A stretch of DNA of 64,000 bases from Streptococcus sanguinis (GCF_001078705.1 NZ_CDMW01000001.1:563106-627105); one strand, 5' to 3'. Numbered from the stretch's first letter, positions 1 to 9,335 are shown. Made by a program: numbers and translations. Notes: generated by a model not told the origin, from the letters alone.

Positions 1-1
1 T

Positions 2-1810
2 CTGGCTGACCGAGCAACGGTGGCTAATATGGCACCGGAATATGGAGCTACCTGTGGTTATTTTCCGATAGATGAGGAAACGCTCAATTACATGCGTCTG
101 ACTAATCGATCAGAAGATCATATCGAGCTGACCCGTCTCTATGCTCAAAAAAATCACCTCTTCTATAATGAAAAGGTTGAGCCGAACTATACCAAGGTAG
201 TCGAAATTGATTTGTCCAGCATTGTGCCGAGCATCTCTGGACCCAAGCGACCTCAAGATTTGATTGAATTAACAGCTGCTAAAGAAGAATTTCAAGCTAG
301 TATAGTCAGGGAAGCGGGGGTCCGAGGCTTTGGGCTAGATGAGAGCGAGCTGGAAAAGTCAGCAGTGGTTCAGTTTTCTGATCATGAGGAGACGATTAAG
401 ACCGGTCATGTGGCTATCGCGGCCATTACTAGCTGTACCAATACATCTAATCCCTATGTCCTGATGGCGGCGGGGCTTTTGGCTAAGAAAGCAGTAGAAA
501 AAGGCTTACGGGTTTCAAAGACTGTCAAGACTTCTTTAGCACCCGGCAGCAAGGTGGTCACAGGCTATCTCAAGAAGAGTGGTCTTCAGTCCTATCTGGA
601 TCAGCTTGGTTTCAATCTTGTTGGCTATGGCTGCACTACTTGTATTGGAAATTCAGGCGATCTCCGACCGGAAGTGGCTCAGGCGATTACGGATACTGAC
701 TTGCTAGCTAGTGCTGTTCTTTCAGGAAATCGCAATTTTGAAGGGCGGATCAATCCACTGGTCAAGGCCAATTTCCTAGCTAGTCCGCCCTTGGTAGTTG
801 CCTATGCTCTGGCTGGAAATACCAATATTGATCTGACCTGCGAGCCACTAGGTTATGATCAAAAGGGGCAGCCAGTTTATTTGATGGATTTGATGCCGGA
901 GCACGACTTGGTTGCTGACTATGTTCAAAAATATGTGACGCGCCAGCTTTTTGAAAAAGAATATGCCCATGTGTTTGACGACAATGAAAAATGGAATCAG
1001 ATTCCGACAGCTTCTTCTCAAAATTATCAGTGGAACCAGGCTTCGACCTATATTCAAAATCCACCTTACTTTGATAGCTTAGCTGATGATTTAGCCATTC
1101 AGCCGCTGAAAAATCTCGCAGTGCTGGCAAAATTTGGGGATACGGTGACGACAGACCATATCTCCCCAGCAGGAAATATTGCCAGAAATAGCCCAGCAGC
1201 TTCCTATTTGATGGAGCATGGAGTGGATTACCAAGAGTTTAATTCATATGGCAGCCGTCGGGGCAATCATGAGGTCATGATGCGGGGGACTTTTGCCAAT
1301 ATTCGGATTAAAAATGAATTAGCAGATGGAAAGATTGGTGGTTACACAGATTATAAAGGAGAGCTACTATCCATTTATGAGGCGGCCATGCGTTACAAGG
1401 AAGAGCAAATTAACACCATTGTCCTAGCTGGTAAAGACTACGGTATGGGGTCCAGCCGTGATTGGGCAGCTAAGGGGGCTAATCTTTTGGGTGTCAAGGT
1501 GGTGCTGGCAGAGAGTTTTGAGCGTATCCACCGGTCAAATCTGGTCATGATGGGGATTCTTCCTCTGCAGTATCTAGAGGGTGAAAATGCGGCTAGTCTG
1601 GGCTTAACAGGTAAGGAGACTTTCGACATCAATCTGTCACAGAATCCGCAAGTTGGCCAGCTAGTTGATGTGGTAGCTCGGAAAGGTGCTGAAGAAATAG
1701 ATTTTCAAGCTCGGCTGCGTTTTGATGCAGAGGCGGATATCCGTTACTATGAAAATGGGGGGATTTTGCCCATGGTCGTTAGAAAGAAATTAGAGGAGGT
1801 GGGAGCATGA
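2..1810 (+). CDS. acnA: aconitate hydratase, 5'-truncated by window edge
   Basis: Aconitase A converts citrate to isocitrate in the oxidative branch that supplies 2-oxoglutarate for glutamate. The frame is open from base 2, so this is roughly the C-terminal two thirds of a protein usually near 890 residues. All three 4Fe-4S ligand cysteines are visible: one in SCTNTSNP (codon at 434) and two in [10 protein letters not shown] (codons at 632 and 641). The C-terminal swivel domain carries [11 protein letters not shown] and [13 protein letters not shown] with its substrate-binding arginine. The gene overlaps citZ by ATGA, so the three TCA genes form one operon. Nothing in the visible part looks broken. 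Confidence 0.96.
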   Translation: MADRATVANMAPEYGATCGYFPIDEETLNYMRLTNRSEDHIELTRLYAQKNHLFYNEKVEPNYTKVVEIDLSSIVPSISGPKRPQDLIELTAAKEEFQASIVREAGVRGFGLDESELEKSAVVQFSDHEETIKTGHVAIAAITSCTNTSNPYVLMAAGLLAKKAVEKGLRVSKTVKTSLAPGSKVVTGYLKKSGLQSYLDQLGFNLVGYGCTTCIGNSGDLRPEVAQAITDTDLLASAVLSGNRNFEGRINPLVKANFLASPPLVVAYALAGNTNIDLTCEPLGYDQKGQPVYLMDLMPEHDLVADYVQKYVTRQLFEKEYAHVFDDNEKWNQIPTASSQNYQWNQASTYIQNPPYFDSLADDLAIQPLKNLAVLAKFGDTVTTDHISPAGNIARNSPAASYLMEHGVDYQEFNSYGSRRGNHEVMMRGTFANIRIKNELADGKIGGYTDYKGELLSIYEAAMRYKEEQINTIVLAGKDYGMGSSRDWAAKGANLLGVKVVLAESFERIHRSNLVMMGILPLQYLEGENAASLGLTGKETFDINLSQNPQVGQLVDVVARKGAEEIDFQARLRFDAEADIRYYENGGILPMVVRKKLEEVGA

Positions 1811-2925
1811 GTCAGACGGACGGTTTGAAAGATACCATTGCCTGTGATACTCGGATTAGCCAGATTGTGGATGATTCTTTGTCTTATGCAGGCTACAATA
1901 TTTCTGAATTGGTAGAGCACCATGCAAGTTTTGAAGAGGTAATTTATCTGCTGTGGCATTTGCATTTGCCGACTCAGATTGAGCTCAAGCATTTTGAAGA
2001 AGACCTGCGAGCTAATTATGCCATTAGCGATGCGGTGGAGCAGTGCATCCTTATCCAGTCCCGCAAGCACCTTCATCCCATGAGTGTCTTGCGCTCAACG
2101 GTCAGTCTTCTAGGGGTTTATAATGTCCATGCTGAGGAAGCGTCTCTAGAAGCGACCTATGAGCAGAGCATCCAGCTTATGGCGAAGATGCCGACTATTA
2201 TTGCGGCTTTTGCCAGACTGAGGTCGGGTCAGACTCCGATAGAGCCACGGGAGGATTTGGGCTTTGCGGCCAATTTCCTCTATATGCTCAAAGGACAAGA
2301 GGCTAGTGAGCTTGAAGTCAAAGCCTTTAACTGTGCCTTGGTGCTCCATGCCGATCATGAACTCAATGCTTCAACCTTTGCGGCTCGTGTCTGCGCTTCA
2401 ACCTTGACCGATATTTATTCTTGCGTGACAGCAGCTGTTGGAGAGCTCAAGGGCTCCCTTCATGGTGGCGCTAATGAATGTGTCTTTGATATGCTGAAAG
2501 AGATTAGAGCAGAAGGAAATTGCCAGGCCTACCTAGACCGCAAGCTGGCCTCTCATGAGAAGATTATGGGCTTTGGTCATCGAGTTTACAAGACCCAGGA
2601 TCCACGTGAGAAGTACCTGCGTCAAATGGCTAAGGACTTGACACAGGGAACCAAGGAGGAGATCTGGTACCAGCTTTCAGAAGAAATTGAAGCCTATATG
2701 AAGCATACCAAGCACCTGATACCGAATGTCGATTTTTATTCGGCTACAGTTTACCATGTATTGGGCATTGACAGCAGTATCTACACCCTGATTTTTGCTA
2801 TGAGTCGGGTGGCTGGCTGGATTGCTCATATTCAGGAACAGCGCAAGAACAATAAGCTGATTCGACCACGTTCTAACTATATTGGTGCTCAAGGTTTGGA
2901 GTATCTTCCCATTGGAAGGAGATAA
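1807..2925 (+). CDS. citZ: citrate synthase
   Basis: Condenses oxaloacetate and acetyl-CoA to citrate. The 372-residue length is typical of the short Gram-positive type II-like citrate synthases. Family motifs are in order: [10 protein letters not shown] (about 181-190), GSLHGGANE (catalytic His about 219), [13 protein letters not shown] (about 255) and the aspartate in [12 protein letters not shown]. The start ATG overlaps the acnA stop (ATGA), with SD AGGAGGTGGG inside acnA, so translation is coupled. It is the middle gene of acnA-citZ-icd. The symbol citZ follows streptococcal usage; gltA is equivalent. Confidence 0.95.
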   Translation: MSQTDGLKDTIACDTRISQIVDDSLSYAGYNISELVEHHASFEEVIYLLWHLHLPTQIELKHFEEDLRANYAISDAVEQCILIQSRKHLHPMSVLRSTVSLLGVYNVHAEEASLEATYEQSIQLMAKMPTIIAAFARLRSGQTPIEPREDLGFAANFLYMLKGQEASELEVKAFNCALVLHADHELNASTFAARVCASTLTDIYSCVTAAVGELKGSLHGGANECVFDMLKEIRAEGNCQAYLDRKLASHEKIMGFGHRVYKTQDPREKYLRQMAKDLTQGTKEEIWYQLSEEIEAYMKHTKHLIPNVDFYSATVYHVLGIDSSIYTLIFAMSRVAGWIAHIQEQRKNNKLIRPRSNYIGAQGLEYLPIGRR

Positions 2926-2926
2926 A

Positions 2927-4000
2927 ATGGCAGATAAGATTGTATTTGAGAAAGGGCGATTGCTGGTACCGGATGCTCCTATTATTCCTTACATCCAAGG
3001 TGATGGGATTGGGGTTGATATCTGGCGAAATACCCAGCTGGTCTTTGATAAGGCTGTAGAAAAGGCTTATGGTGGCCAGAGAAAGGTTGTTTGGAAGGAA
3101 GTTTTGGCTGGGAAAAAAGCGGCGGACCTGACGGGTAACTGGCTACCGGATGAAACACTGACAACGATTAAGAGTCATCTAGTGGCTATTAAGGGCCCCC
3201 TAGAAACCCCAGTCGGAGAAGGGATTCGTTCCTTGAATGTGGCTTTGAGACAGGAATTGGACCTTTACACTTGCCTGCGGCCGGTTCGTTATTTCAAGGG
3301 AGTTCCCAGTCCGCTCAAGCACCCAGAGAAGACTGATATCACGATTTTTAGGGAAAATACAGAGGACATCTATGCAGGGATTGAGTGGGAGAGTGGAACG
3401 GCTGAAGTCCAAAAAGTTATCGATTTCCTGCAGAAGAATATGCAGGTTGACAAGATTCGCTTTCCAGAAAGCTCTGCTATTGGGATCAAGCCTATCTCTA
3501 AGCAGGGCAGTGAGCGGCTGATACGGGCAGCCATTGACTACGCGTTAGCAAAAGGCCTGACGCGGGTAACACTGGTCCACAAGGGCAATATCCAGAAATT
3601 TACAGAGGGCGGCTTTCGGAAATGGGGCTATGAACTAGCTCAAAGAGAGTATGCGAACGAGCTTGCTGCTGGGAAATTAGTCATTCAGGACGTCATTGCG
3701 CCAGGAGCCAATATCAATTACGAGACTGGTCATGCTATTTTTGAAGCAACTCACGGGACGGCGCCAGATATAGCGGGTCAAAATAAGGCTAATCCTTGTT
3801 CTCTTCTCTTATCAGGAGCCATGCTCTTTGATTATATTGGTTGGCCGGAGGTCTCTCATCTCCTGACTAAGGCTATTGAGAAGGCTCTTTTTGAGCAAAA
3901 AGTGACAGGCGATTTTGCCAGTCAGCTGGAAGGAGTAGCAGCTTTGACCACTAGTCAATTTGCTGAGGAGTTGCTGGCTAATATAGAGAAGTGTCTATAA
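2927..4000 (+). CDS. icd: NADP-type isocitrate dehydrogenase with probable internal deletion
   Basis: Icd oxidatively decarboxylates isocitrate to 2-oxoglutarate. The ATG at 2927 is chosen because GGAAGGAG lies just upstream; an in-frame upstream start would sit inside citZ. The N-terminal half is normal ([11 protein letters not shown]; substrate-loop serine in SLNVALRQE near residue 102; [15 protein letters not shown]). The C-terminal part [12 protein letters not shown] is also present. However, the text runs VIQDVIA directly into PGANINYE at residues 258/259. In family members I recall, about 40 residues lie here and carry the Mg-binding aspartates (E. coli Asp283, Asp307, Asp311; motif NGDYISDA). 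The product is 357 residues, against about 393 usual in streptococci. The frame is kept, so it would be made but is probably inactive. Confidence 0.85.
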   Translation: MADKIVFEKGRLLVPDAPIIPYIQGDGIGVDIWRNTQLVFDKAVEKAYGGQRKVVWKEVLAGKKAADLTGNWLPDETLTTIKSHLVAIKGPLETPVGEGIRSLNVALRQELDLYTCLRPVRYFKGVPSPLKHPEKTDITIFRENTEDIYAGIEWESGTAEVQKVIDFLQKNMQVDKIRFPESSAIGIKPISKQGSERLIRAAIDYALAKGLTRVTLVHKGNIQKFTEGGFRKWGYELAQREYANELAAGKLVIQDVIAPGANINYETGHAIFEATHGTAPDIAGQNKANPCSLLLSGAMLFDYIGWPEVSHLLTKAIEKALFEQKVTGDFASQLEGVAALTTSQFAEELLANIEKCL

Positions 4001-4004
4001 TGAA

Positions 4005-4057
4005 GAAAAAAGCGATGGAGAAGCTGTCTATCTAGGAAGCCTCTTCATCACTTTTTT
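4005..4057. terminator. bidirectional intrinsic terminator between icd and the convergent gene
   Basis: An A-rich arm followed by GCGATGGAG pairs with CTTCATCACTTTTTT, leaving T-runs on both strands. It overlaps the last codons of the minus-strand membrane protein and serves the convergent pair. Confidence 0.6.
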
Positions 4058-4430
4058 GTCTTTTTCGATATTCCAGTCCCCAGCCGATGATCCAGCAGAA
4101 GACGAGCAGGTAATTTTCAATCCAGCCCAGTAGATTGGCTTGATTCGCCTTTTCTAGATAGCCTAGCAGATGGTTGGTTCCAAAGCCCAGCCCACCTAGA
4201 ATCAGTGCTAGCAGGGTCATACGTAGATAAAACCAATCATACTTTATGTTGGCGGCAATGACTAAAGGCAGAATAGCCAGATTCCAGAAACCAATTTCCC
4301 GCTGCCAGTAGGGAGCTAGACCATAGATGGACTCATTGCCCAAGAGCTGGGGCTGGAAAATCTGGATTATAGCCGCGCCCAGCATAGCTAAGATCAGTAA
4401 AATGAAAGTCACTCGTAAAAATTTATTCAT
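4032..4430 (-). CDS. small four-helix membrane protein, function unknown
   Basis: A 132-residue protein with about four hydrophobic segments: residues 5-25, about 50-62, 70-90 and 100-118. Charged loops and a hydrophilic C-terminus (YRKRQKSDEEAS) complete it. The start is supported by AAAGGAGACAGGT directly before ATG. I recognise no family motif or catalytic residue. It is monocistronic, convergent with icd, and divergent from the helicase leader. The ordinary SD and amino-acid use make it a real gene, but its role cannot be read from context. Confidence 0.75.
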   Translation of the reverse strand: MNKFLRVTFILLILAMLGAAIIQIFQPQLLGNESIYGLAPYWQREIGFWNLAILPLVIAANIKYDWFYLRMTLLALILGGLGFGTNHLLGYLEKANQANLLGWIENYLLVFCWIIGWGLEYRKRQKSDEEAS

Positions 4431-4556
4431 ACCTGTCTCCTTTCTTCTTTGTAGATTATAATGCTTTTGAAAATGATTTTCAAGTTTTCATTTTTTACAA
4501 AAGAAATCTCTGATAAAATATTTTACAGCCAAGTCCTATCTTTTTAGGTGCTTTTG

Positions 4557-4565
4557 TGGTATACT
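4557..4565 (+). promoter_or_regulatory. extended -10 promoter of the DEAD-box helicase leader
   Basis: TGGTATACT is an extended -10 element (TGN plus TATACT). No good -35 lies 17 bases upstream, as is common for extended -10 promoters. It would start a transcript near 4572, with about 215 nt of leader before the helicase. Confidence 0.55.
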
Positions 4566-4599
4566 AGATTAGTTGCAGAAATACAGTTTTTCTATTCAG

Positions 4600-4630
4600 T
4601 GGGAACTAGCGACCGAGTCGGCGCTTTTTT
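4600..4630 (+). terminator. intrinsic terminator inside the helicase 5' leader (attenuator or small RNA end)
   Basis: GCG(A)CCG-AGT-CGGCGC forms a six-pair GC-rich hairpin with one bulged A, followed by six T. It lies about 55 nt after the predicted start and 160 nt before the helicase start codon. Transcripts should therefore end here unless readthrough occurs. Between 4631 and 4787 I see no convincing second promoter, only a further hairpin at 4749-4771 (AAGGTGG/CCGCCTT). Confidence 0.6.
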
Positions 4631-4787
4631 AGTGTCTGGACTTGAGAGACCATATTTATGAAGAGAAGAGCGAATACTCTCAGAAAATCGAGATTTAGCA
4701 AGAGAAAAGCACTTGGTATGTTTCGATAGTTGAGTATCAAAAGCCTTATAAGGTGGCTTCGCACCGCCTTTAGAAAGAAGAAGAACA

Positions 4788-6359
4788 TTGAAATTTAATG
4801 AATTACATTTATCTACTGAATTACTAGCAGAGATTGAAAAAGCTGGCTTTGTAGAAGCAAGCCCTATTCAAGAGCAGACGATTCCACTTGCTATGGCAGG
4901 TAAGGATGTCATTGGTCAGGCCCAGACTGGGACAGGAAAGACAGCAGCCTTTGGCTTCCCAACTTTGGAGAAGATTGATACAGATAATCCTGCTGTGCAG
5001 GCTTTGATTATCGCTCCAACCCGTGAATTGGCTGTGCAGAGTCAGGAAGAGCTTTTCCGTTTTGGCCGCAGCAAGGGTGTCAAGGTGCGTTCTGTCTACG
5101 GTGGCTCCAGCATCGAAAAGCAAATCAAGGCCCTCAAATCAGGTGCTCATATCGTCGTAGGCACACCTGGCCGTCTCTTGGACTTGATCAAACGCAAGGC
5201 GCTTAAGCTGAATCAGATTGAAACTTTGATTTTGGACGAAGCGGATGAAATGCTTAACATGGGCTTTTTGGAAGACATTGAGTCTATCATTTCACGTGTG
5301 CCAGAAGAACGTCAGACCTTGCTTTTTTCAGCGACCATGCCGGATGCCATCAAGCGTATCGGTGTCAAGTTTATGAAAGAGCCAGAGCATGTCAAGATTG
5401 CTGCTAAAGAGTTGACGACTGAGCTAGTAGACCAGTATTATATCCGTGTCAAAGAAAATGAAAAATTTGATACCATGACCCGCCTGATGGATGTGGAGCA
5501 GCCTGAGCTGTCAATCGTCTTTGGTCGGACCAAGCGCCGGGTGGATGAGCTGACTCGCGGTCTGAAAATCCGCGGTTTCCGAGCAGAGGGTATCCATGGT
5601 GATTTGGACCAAGGCAAGCGTCTTCGCGTTCTGCGCGACTTTAAAAACGGCAATCTGGATGTCTTGGTGGCGACAGATGTGGCAGCGCGTGGATTGGACA
5701 TTTCTGGTGTGACCCATGTCTACAACTACGACATTCCGCAGGATCCAGAAAGCTATGTTCACCGGATTGGTCGGACTGGTCGTGCTGGTAAGTCAGGTCA
5801 GTCTATCACTTTCGTAGCGCCAAATGAAATGGGCTATCTGCAGATTATCGAAAATCTGACCAAGAAGCGCATGAAAGGCCTTAAGCCTGCGACTGCAGAA
5901 GAAGCTTTCCAAGCTAAGAAAAAAGTTGCTCTTAAGAAGATTGAACGCGATTTTGCTGACGAAAGCATCCGTTCTAACTTTGAGAAATTTGGCAAGGATG
6001 CTCGCAAGCTGGCAGCGGAATTCAGCCCAGAAGAGCTGGCTATGTATATCCTCAGCTTGACGGTGCAGGATCCAGATGCCCTTCCTGAAGTAGAAATTGC
6101 CCGTGAAAAACCATTGCCATTTAAACCGTCTGGCGGTGGCTTTGGCGGAAAAGGCAAGGGCGGTCGTGGCGGAAATAATAACCGTCGCAGCAATGAAAAT
6201 CGCCGTGACCGAGGTGGCCGTCGCGATCAATTTAAGAAAGGTCGCAAAGACGAGCGTTTTGATAAAGATAATCGCTACCGCAAGGACCACAAGAAGCCAC
6301 GCAATACTTCTAGCGAAAAGAAAACTGGCTTTGTCATCCGTAACAAGGGTGATAAATAA
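4788..6359 (+). CDS. cshA: DEAD-box ATP-dependent RNA helicase, CshA-like
   Basis: Unwinds structured RNA in mRNA decay, ribosome assembly and cold adaptation. It has 523 residues. Motifs are in order: Q motif GFVEASPIQEQTIP (20-33), Walker A AQTGTGKT (45-52), PTRELAVQ, TPGRLLD, DEAD (150-153), SAT (about 181), ARGLDISGVTHVYNYD and HRIGRTGRAG (about 325). The tail from about residue 445 is basic and Gly/Arg/Asn-rich, typical of RNA-binding C-termini of CshA-class enzymes. The start is TTG at 4788: the protein aligns from MKFNELHLS, and AGAAAGAAGAAG upstream is only a weak SD. It sits behind a long leader with a terminator. Long antisense frames over the tail are compositional artefacts. Confidence 0.93.
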   Translation: MKFNELHLSTELLAEIEKAGFVEASPIQEQTIPLAMAGKDVIGQAQTGTGKTAAFGFPTLEKIDTDNPAVQALIIAPTRELAVQSQEELFRFGRSKGVKVRSVYGGSSIEKQIKALKSGAHIVVGTPGRLLDLIKRKALKLNQIETLILDEADEMLNMGFLEDIESIISRVPEERQTLLFSATMPDAIKRIGVKFMKEPEHVKIAAKELTTELVDQYYIRVKENEKFDTMTRLMDVEQPELSIVFGRTKRRVDELTRGLKIRGFRAEGIHGDLDQGKRLRVLRDFKNGNLDVLVATDVAARGLDISGVTHVYNYDIPQDPESYVHRIGRTGRAGKSGQSITFVAPNEMGYLQIIENLTKKRMKGLKPATAEEAFQAKKKVALKKIERDFADESIRSNFEKFGKDARKLAAEFSPEELAMYILSLTVQDPDALPEVEIAREKPLPFKPSGGGFGGKGKGGRGGNNNRRSNENRRDRGGRRDQFKKGRKDERFDKDNRYRKDHKKPRNTSSEKKTGFVIRNKGDK

Positions 6360-6367
6360 AAAGTTAG

Positions 6368-6404
6368 AACTCTGATATATCAAATATGTATCGGAGTTTT
6401 TTTC
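6368..6404 (+). terminator. terminator after cshA
   Basis: AACTCTGATA pairs with TATCGGAGTT (one G-T pair), followed by seven T. Confidence 0.8.
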
Positions 6405-6419
6405 TTTTGATGAGATATT

Positions 6420-6515
6420 AATGCTACTATACTCGATAACGCAATTGAGAAATATATCGTTACTGCTAACAGTAAGTTCGATAACTATTCTTTTTATACT
6501 TTCTATAGCTTGGAC
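6420..6515 (+). pseudogene. remnant of a DeoR/LacR-type regulator C-terminus
   Basis: No complete gene lies in 6360-6761. One frame of this stretch reads NATILDNAIEKYIV, then TANSKFDNYSFYTFYSLD. That aligns residue for residue with DAIILNNAISKYIV and ADNSKFDSYSFYSFYRLD in the intact DeoR-family regulator at 9336-10082. The similarity stops after about 32 codons and stop codons lie just upstream, so this is a decayed 3' fragment of a paralogous or ancestral regulator. The rest of the gap holds two terminators and the PTS promoter. Confidence 0.7.
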
Positions 6516-6544
6516 GGAATATTAAAGTATTTTATGATAAAAGG

Positions 6545-6568
6545 CGCCACAATCTTGTGGCGTTTTTG
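6545..6568 (+). terminator. intrinsic terminator after the regulator remnant
   Basis: CGCCACAA-TC-TTGTGGCG is a perfect eight-pair stem followed by TTTTT. It is well preserved although the gene before it is decayed. Confidence 0.8.
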
Positions 6569-6696
6569 TGAGAAATCTTATAAGCAAAAAGTACATAAAG
6601 TGTAATTTAGTTACTTGGTTATCAAATCAAACAAAATAGTACACGATTTATTAATTATTGTAAACAAACAATTTATAAAAAATATATAATAAGCTA

Positions 6697-6725
6697 TTGA
6701 CTATATTATATCATAATGATATAAT
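6697..6725 (+). promoter_or_regulatory. promoter of the galactitol-type PTS operon
   Basis: TTGACT and TATAAT are separated by 17 bases. Similar motifs flank it: GTAAACAAACAA at about 6660-6671 and TTACAAACAAAA at about 6730-6741. They resemble AT-rich DeoR/LacR operator half-sites; that regulatory reading is inference. Confidence 0.65.
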
Positions 6726-6761
6726 GAATTTACAAACAAAAAGAAACAAGGTGAGGTAATA

Positions 6762-7238
6762 ATGGAGCTTTCTCAATTGTTTGATAAAGAGTTAGTTTTT
6801 TGTCTAACTGCAAAAAGTCAAGAAGAGTTATTTTATCAGGTAGCTGACTTACTGGAAGAGAGAAAAATTGTCAAGCCTTCTTATAAAGAGGCTCTGATAA
6901 AAAGAGAGCAATCTTTTCCAACTGGATTGGATATGGAGTTTTTAGGCAAAGACTTGCCAAATGTAGCCATTCCCCATACAGACATTGAGCACAACTTAAC
7001 AGAGAATGTGGTTGTGGTTAAGTTGGAACAGCCTGTGACTTTCCACAATATGATTGCACCTGCACAGACAGTTTCAGTCTCTCTTTTATTCTTTATTATT
7101 AACCATTCTAGCTCAAGTCAAACTAACATTTTGGCGCAGCTTATGGACTTTTTTACAAGTGAAGGCAATTTGGCTGAGCTAGCTAAATGTAGCACTGAAG
7201 AAGAATTGTTTCACTATATTTCAACAGTCATCAAATAA
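6762..7238 (+). CDS. PTS IIA component, galactitol/fructose (type 2) family
   Basis: Cytoplasmic phosphocarrier that passes phosphate from HPr to IIB. It has 158 residues and a PTS_EIIA type-2 fold, with the phosphorylated histidine in NVAIPHTD (His72). It is the first gene of a IIA-IIB-IIC operon and starts after AAGGTGAGG. Spacing to IIB is about 20 nt. Galactitol-family systems occur with several pentitol or hexitol substrates. No dehydrogenase or kinase gene is next to it, so the substrate cannot be assigned. Confidence 0.88.
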   Translation: MELSQLFDKELVFCLTAKSQEELFYQVADLLEERKIVKPSYKEALIKREQSFPTGLDMEFLGKDLPNVAIPHTDIEHNLTENVVVVKLEQPVTFHNMIAPAQTVSVSLLFFIINHSSSSQTNILAQLMDFFTSEGNLAELAKCSTEEELFHYISTVIK

Positions 7239-7258
7239 ATTAAATGGAGGTTTTTACC

Positions 7259-7564
7259 ATGATTAAAATTTTAGCAGCCTGTGGAGCTGGTGTAAATTCC
7301 AGCCACCAAATCAAAAGTGCCCTTGAGGAAGAGTTGTCAAACCGCGGTTATGATGTTCATTGCGATGCAGTAATGGTCAAGGATGTCAATGAAGATTTAA
7401 TTCAAGGATACGACATCTTTACACCAATTGCAGCAACAGATTTGGGCTTCACGCCAGAAATTCCTGTTATTGAAGCAGGACCGATTCTCTTCCGTATCCC
7501 AGCTATGAGTGCTCCGGTGTATGACAACATTGAAGCAGCCATTAAAGAGCATGGTCTAAGTTAG
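7259..7564 (+). CDS. PTS IIB component, galactitol family
   Basis: A 101-residue phosphotransfer domain. The active-site cysteine is Cys8 in ILAACGAGVNSSH, the P-loop-like pattern of lactose/galactitol-type IIB proteins. The ATG at 7259 is preferred over an in-frame ATG 15 bases upstream because TGGAGG precedes it at the right distance. It lies between IIA and IIC in the same operon and should receive phosphate from IIA His72. Confidence 0.88.
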   Translation: MIKILAACGAGVNSSHQIKSALEEELSNRGYDVHCDAVMVKDVNEDLIQGYDIFTPIAATDLGFTPEIPVIEAGPILFRIPAMSAPVYDNIEAAIKEHGLS

Positions 7565-7595
7565 GTTATAAAAGGTTAAACCAGGAGGTTTTGTT

Positions 7596-9071
7596 ATGAA
7601 TGCTATTATTGATATAGCGAATAAGTTCTTTGATCCCATTATAAAAATGGGCGGCCCGATAGTCATGCTGATTATCTTGACTGTCTTGGCTCTGTTATTT
7701 GGTGTAAAATTTTCCAAAGCTTTGGAGGGTGGTATTAAGCTAGCCATCGCTTTGACGGGTATCGGGGCCATCATCGGTATGCTGAATGGAGCTTTCTCAG
7801 CTTCACTTGCAAAATTCGTTGAAAATACAGGCATTCAGCTTAACATCACAGATGTTGGCTGGGCTCCTTTAGCAACGATTACTTGGGGTTCTCCATGGAC
7901 CTTGTACTTCTTGCTTATCATGCTGATTGTCAATGTCGTTATGCTGGTTATGAAAAAGACCGATACACTGGATGTTGACATCTTTGATATTTGGCACTTG
8001 TCCATCACTGGACTACTAATTAAGTGGTATGCGGATAACAATCATGTGAGTCCAACTGTATCACTACTGATTGCGACTGCGGCAGTTGTCCTAGTCGGTG
8101 TTTTGAAAATCATCAACTCAGACTTGATGAAGCCAACATTTGATGATCTTTTGAATGCGCCAAGTTCATCTCCGATGACGTCTACTCACATGAACTATAT
8201 GATGAATCCTGTCATCATGGTTTTGGATAAGATTTTTGATAAATTTTTCCCTTGGTTAGATAAGTATGACTTTGATGCTGCGGCTCTGAATAAAAAGATC
8301 GGTTTCTGGGGCTCTAAGTTCTTTATCGGTTTCCTTCTCGGTGTGGTCATTGGTTTTATGGGAACTCCACACCCTGTAGCAGGTGCAGAAGATGCAAACA
8401 CTTGGCAATTAGTCATTAAAGGTTGGCTGACTCTAGGTTTGACTGCCGGTGTCTGCTTGGAATTGTTCTCATTGATTGGTTCATGGTTCATTGCAGCTGT
8501 AGAACCACTTTCACAAGGTATTACAAACGTTGCTACAAAACGTTTGCAAGGACGTAAATTCAATATCGGTTTGGACTGGCCTTTTATCGCTGGTCGTGCA
8601 GAAATCTGGGCTTGTGCAAACGTACTTGCACCAATTATGCTGATTGAAGCAGTTCTTCTTTCTAAATTAGGGAATGGTATCCTACCGCTGGCTGGGATCA
8701 TTGCAATGGGTGTAACTCCAGCGCTCTTGGTAGTTACACGTGGCAAACTTTTACGTATGATTGTGTTTGGAAGTCTTTTGCTTCCGCTCTTCCTGTTGTC
8801 AGGGACTCTGATTGCACCATTCGCAACAGAACTTGCTAAAGGTGTTGGTGCCTTCCCTGAAGGAGTCAGCAAATCGCAATTAATCACTCACTCTACGCTT
8901 GAAGGGCCGATTGAGAAGCTGCTAGGCTGGACTATCGGTAATACTACAACTGGTGATATCAAAGCAATCATCGGTGCAGTTATCTTCTTGGGAGCTTATG
9001 TAGGAATCTTTGCTTGGTATAGAAAACAAATGATCAAACGTAACGAAGCCTACGCTGCAAAGGAAAAATAA
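7596..9071 (+). CDS. PTS IIC membrane permease, galactitol (GatC) family
   Basis: The 491-residue integral membrane transporter of the system, with about 10-12 hydrophobic segments. It contains GatC-family signatures such as FMGTPHPVAGAED, a glycine-rich transmembrane start (MGGPIVMLIILTVLALLFG) and a conserved central WHLSITGLL. SD CAGGAGG precedes the ATG. It is the last gene of the PTS operon and is closed by a hairpin at 9127-9170. The adjacent DeoR-type regulator is the obvious candidate controller. Confidence 0.88.
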   Translation: MNAIIDIANKFFDPIIKMGGPIVMLIILTVLALLFGVKFSKALEGGIKLAIALTGIGAIIGMLNGAFSASLAKFVENTGIQLNITDVGWAPLATITWGSPWTLYFLLIMLIVNVVMLVMKKTDTLDVDIFDIWHLSITGLLIKWYADNNHVSPTVSLLIATAAVVLVGVLKIINSDLMKPTFDDLLNAPSSSPMTSTHMNYMMNPVIMVLDKIFDKFFPWLDKYDFDAAALNKKIGFWGSKFFIGFLLGVVIGFMGTPHPVAGAEDANTWQLVIKGWLTLGLTAGVCLELFSLIGSWFIAAVEPLSQGITNVATKRLQGRKFNIGLDWPFIAGRAEIWACANVLAPIMLIEAVLLSKLGNGILPLAGIIAMGVTPALLVVTRGKLLRMIVFGSLLLPLFLLSGTLIAPFATELAKGVGAFPEGVSKSQLITHSTLEGPIEKLLGWTIGNTTTGDIKAIIGAVIFLGAYVGIFAWYRKQMIKRNEAYAAKEK

Positions 9072-9126
9072 AAGCTTGTGGCTAGAATAAAATATAAAGT
9101 AAGCCATAAAAACAAATAGTCAAGCG

Positions 9127-9170
9127 AAGAAAACTAGGCTGATATAGATAAAGTCTAGTTTTCTTGTTGT
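9127..9170 (+). terminator. terminator after the PTS operon
   Basis: AAGAAAACTAG pairs perfectly with CTAGTTTTCTT across a 17-base loop. The following T content is modest, so it may be leaky. Confidence 0.6.
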
Positions 9171-9256
9171 AGAACAGATTAAATGGTACTAATTAACTAA
9201 TTTAAAGGTTTAAATTCAACATATCAGCTATTTAAAATAAAAAAATTCACAAATCT

Positions 9257-9285
9257 TTGTTTATATGCTGGAACTGTTGTATAAT
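9257..9285 (+). promoter_or_regulatory. promoter of the DeoR-family regulator
   Basis: TTGTTT and TATAAT are spaced by 17 bases. The AACAAA-type motif seen around the PTS promoter recurs here in inverse orientation (CTTTGTTTATA), which would fit autoregulation. That is inference. Confidence 0.6.
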
Positions 9286-9335
9286 AAGGTGAAGGTGAGT
9301 CTGTAAGAAATTCAGGAGCAAAAGGAGAATGTAAA

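Noticed and set aside
4600-4630. Hairpin resembling the terminal stem of type II-A tracrRNA (ACCGAGTCGG followed by T-run)
   Set aside because: No anti-repeat, no nexus-like sequence, no Cas genes and no repeat array are in the window. It is better explained as an ordinary intrinsic terminator in the helicase leader.
5793-6383. Long antisense frames over the helicase C-terminal tail
   Set aside because: The repetitive Gly/Arg/Lys codons of the tail keep several frames open; no SD or motif supports them.
8195-8887. 230-codon antisense frame in the PTS IIC gene
   Set aside because: Opposite-strand shadow of a membrane-protein gene with no initiation signals.
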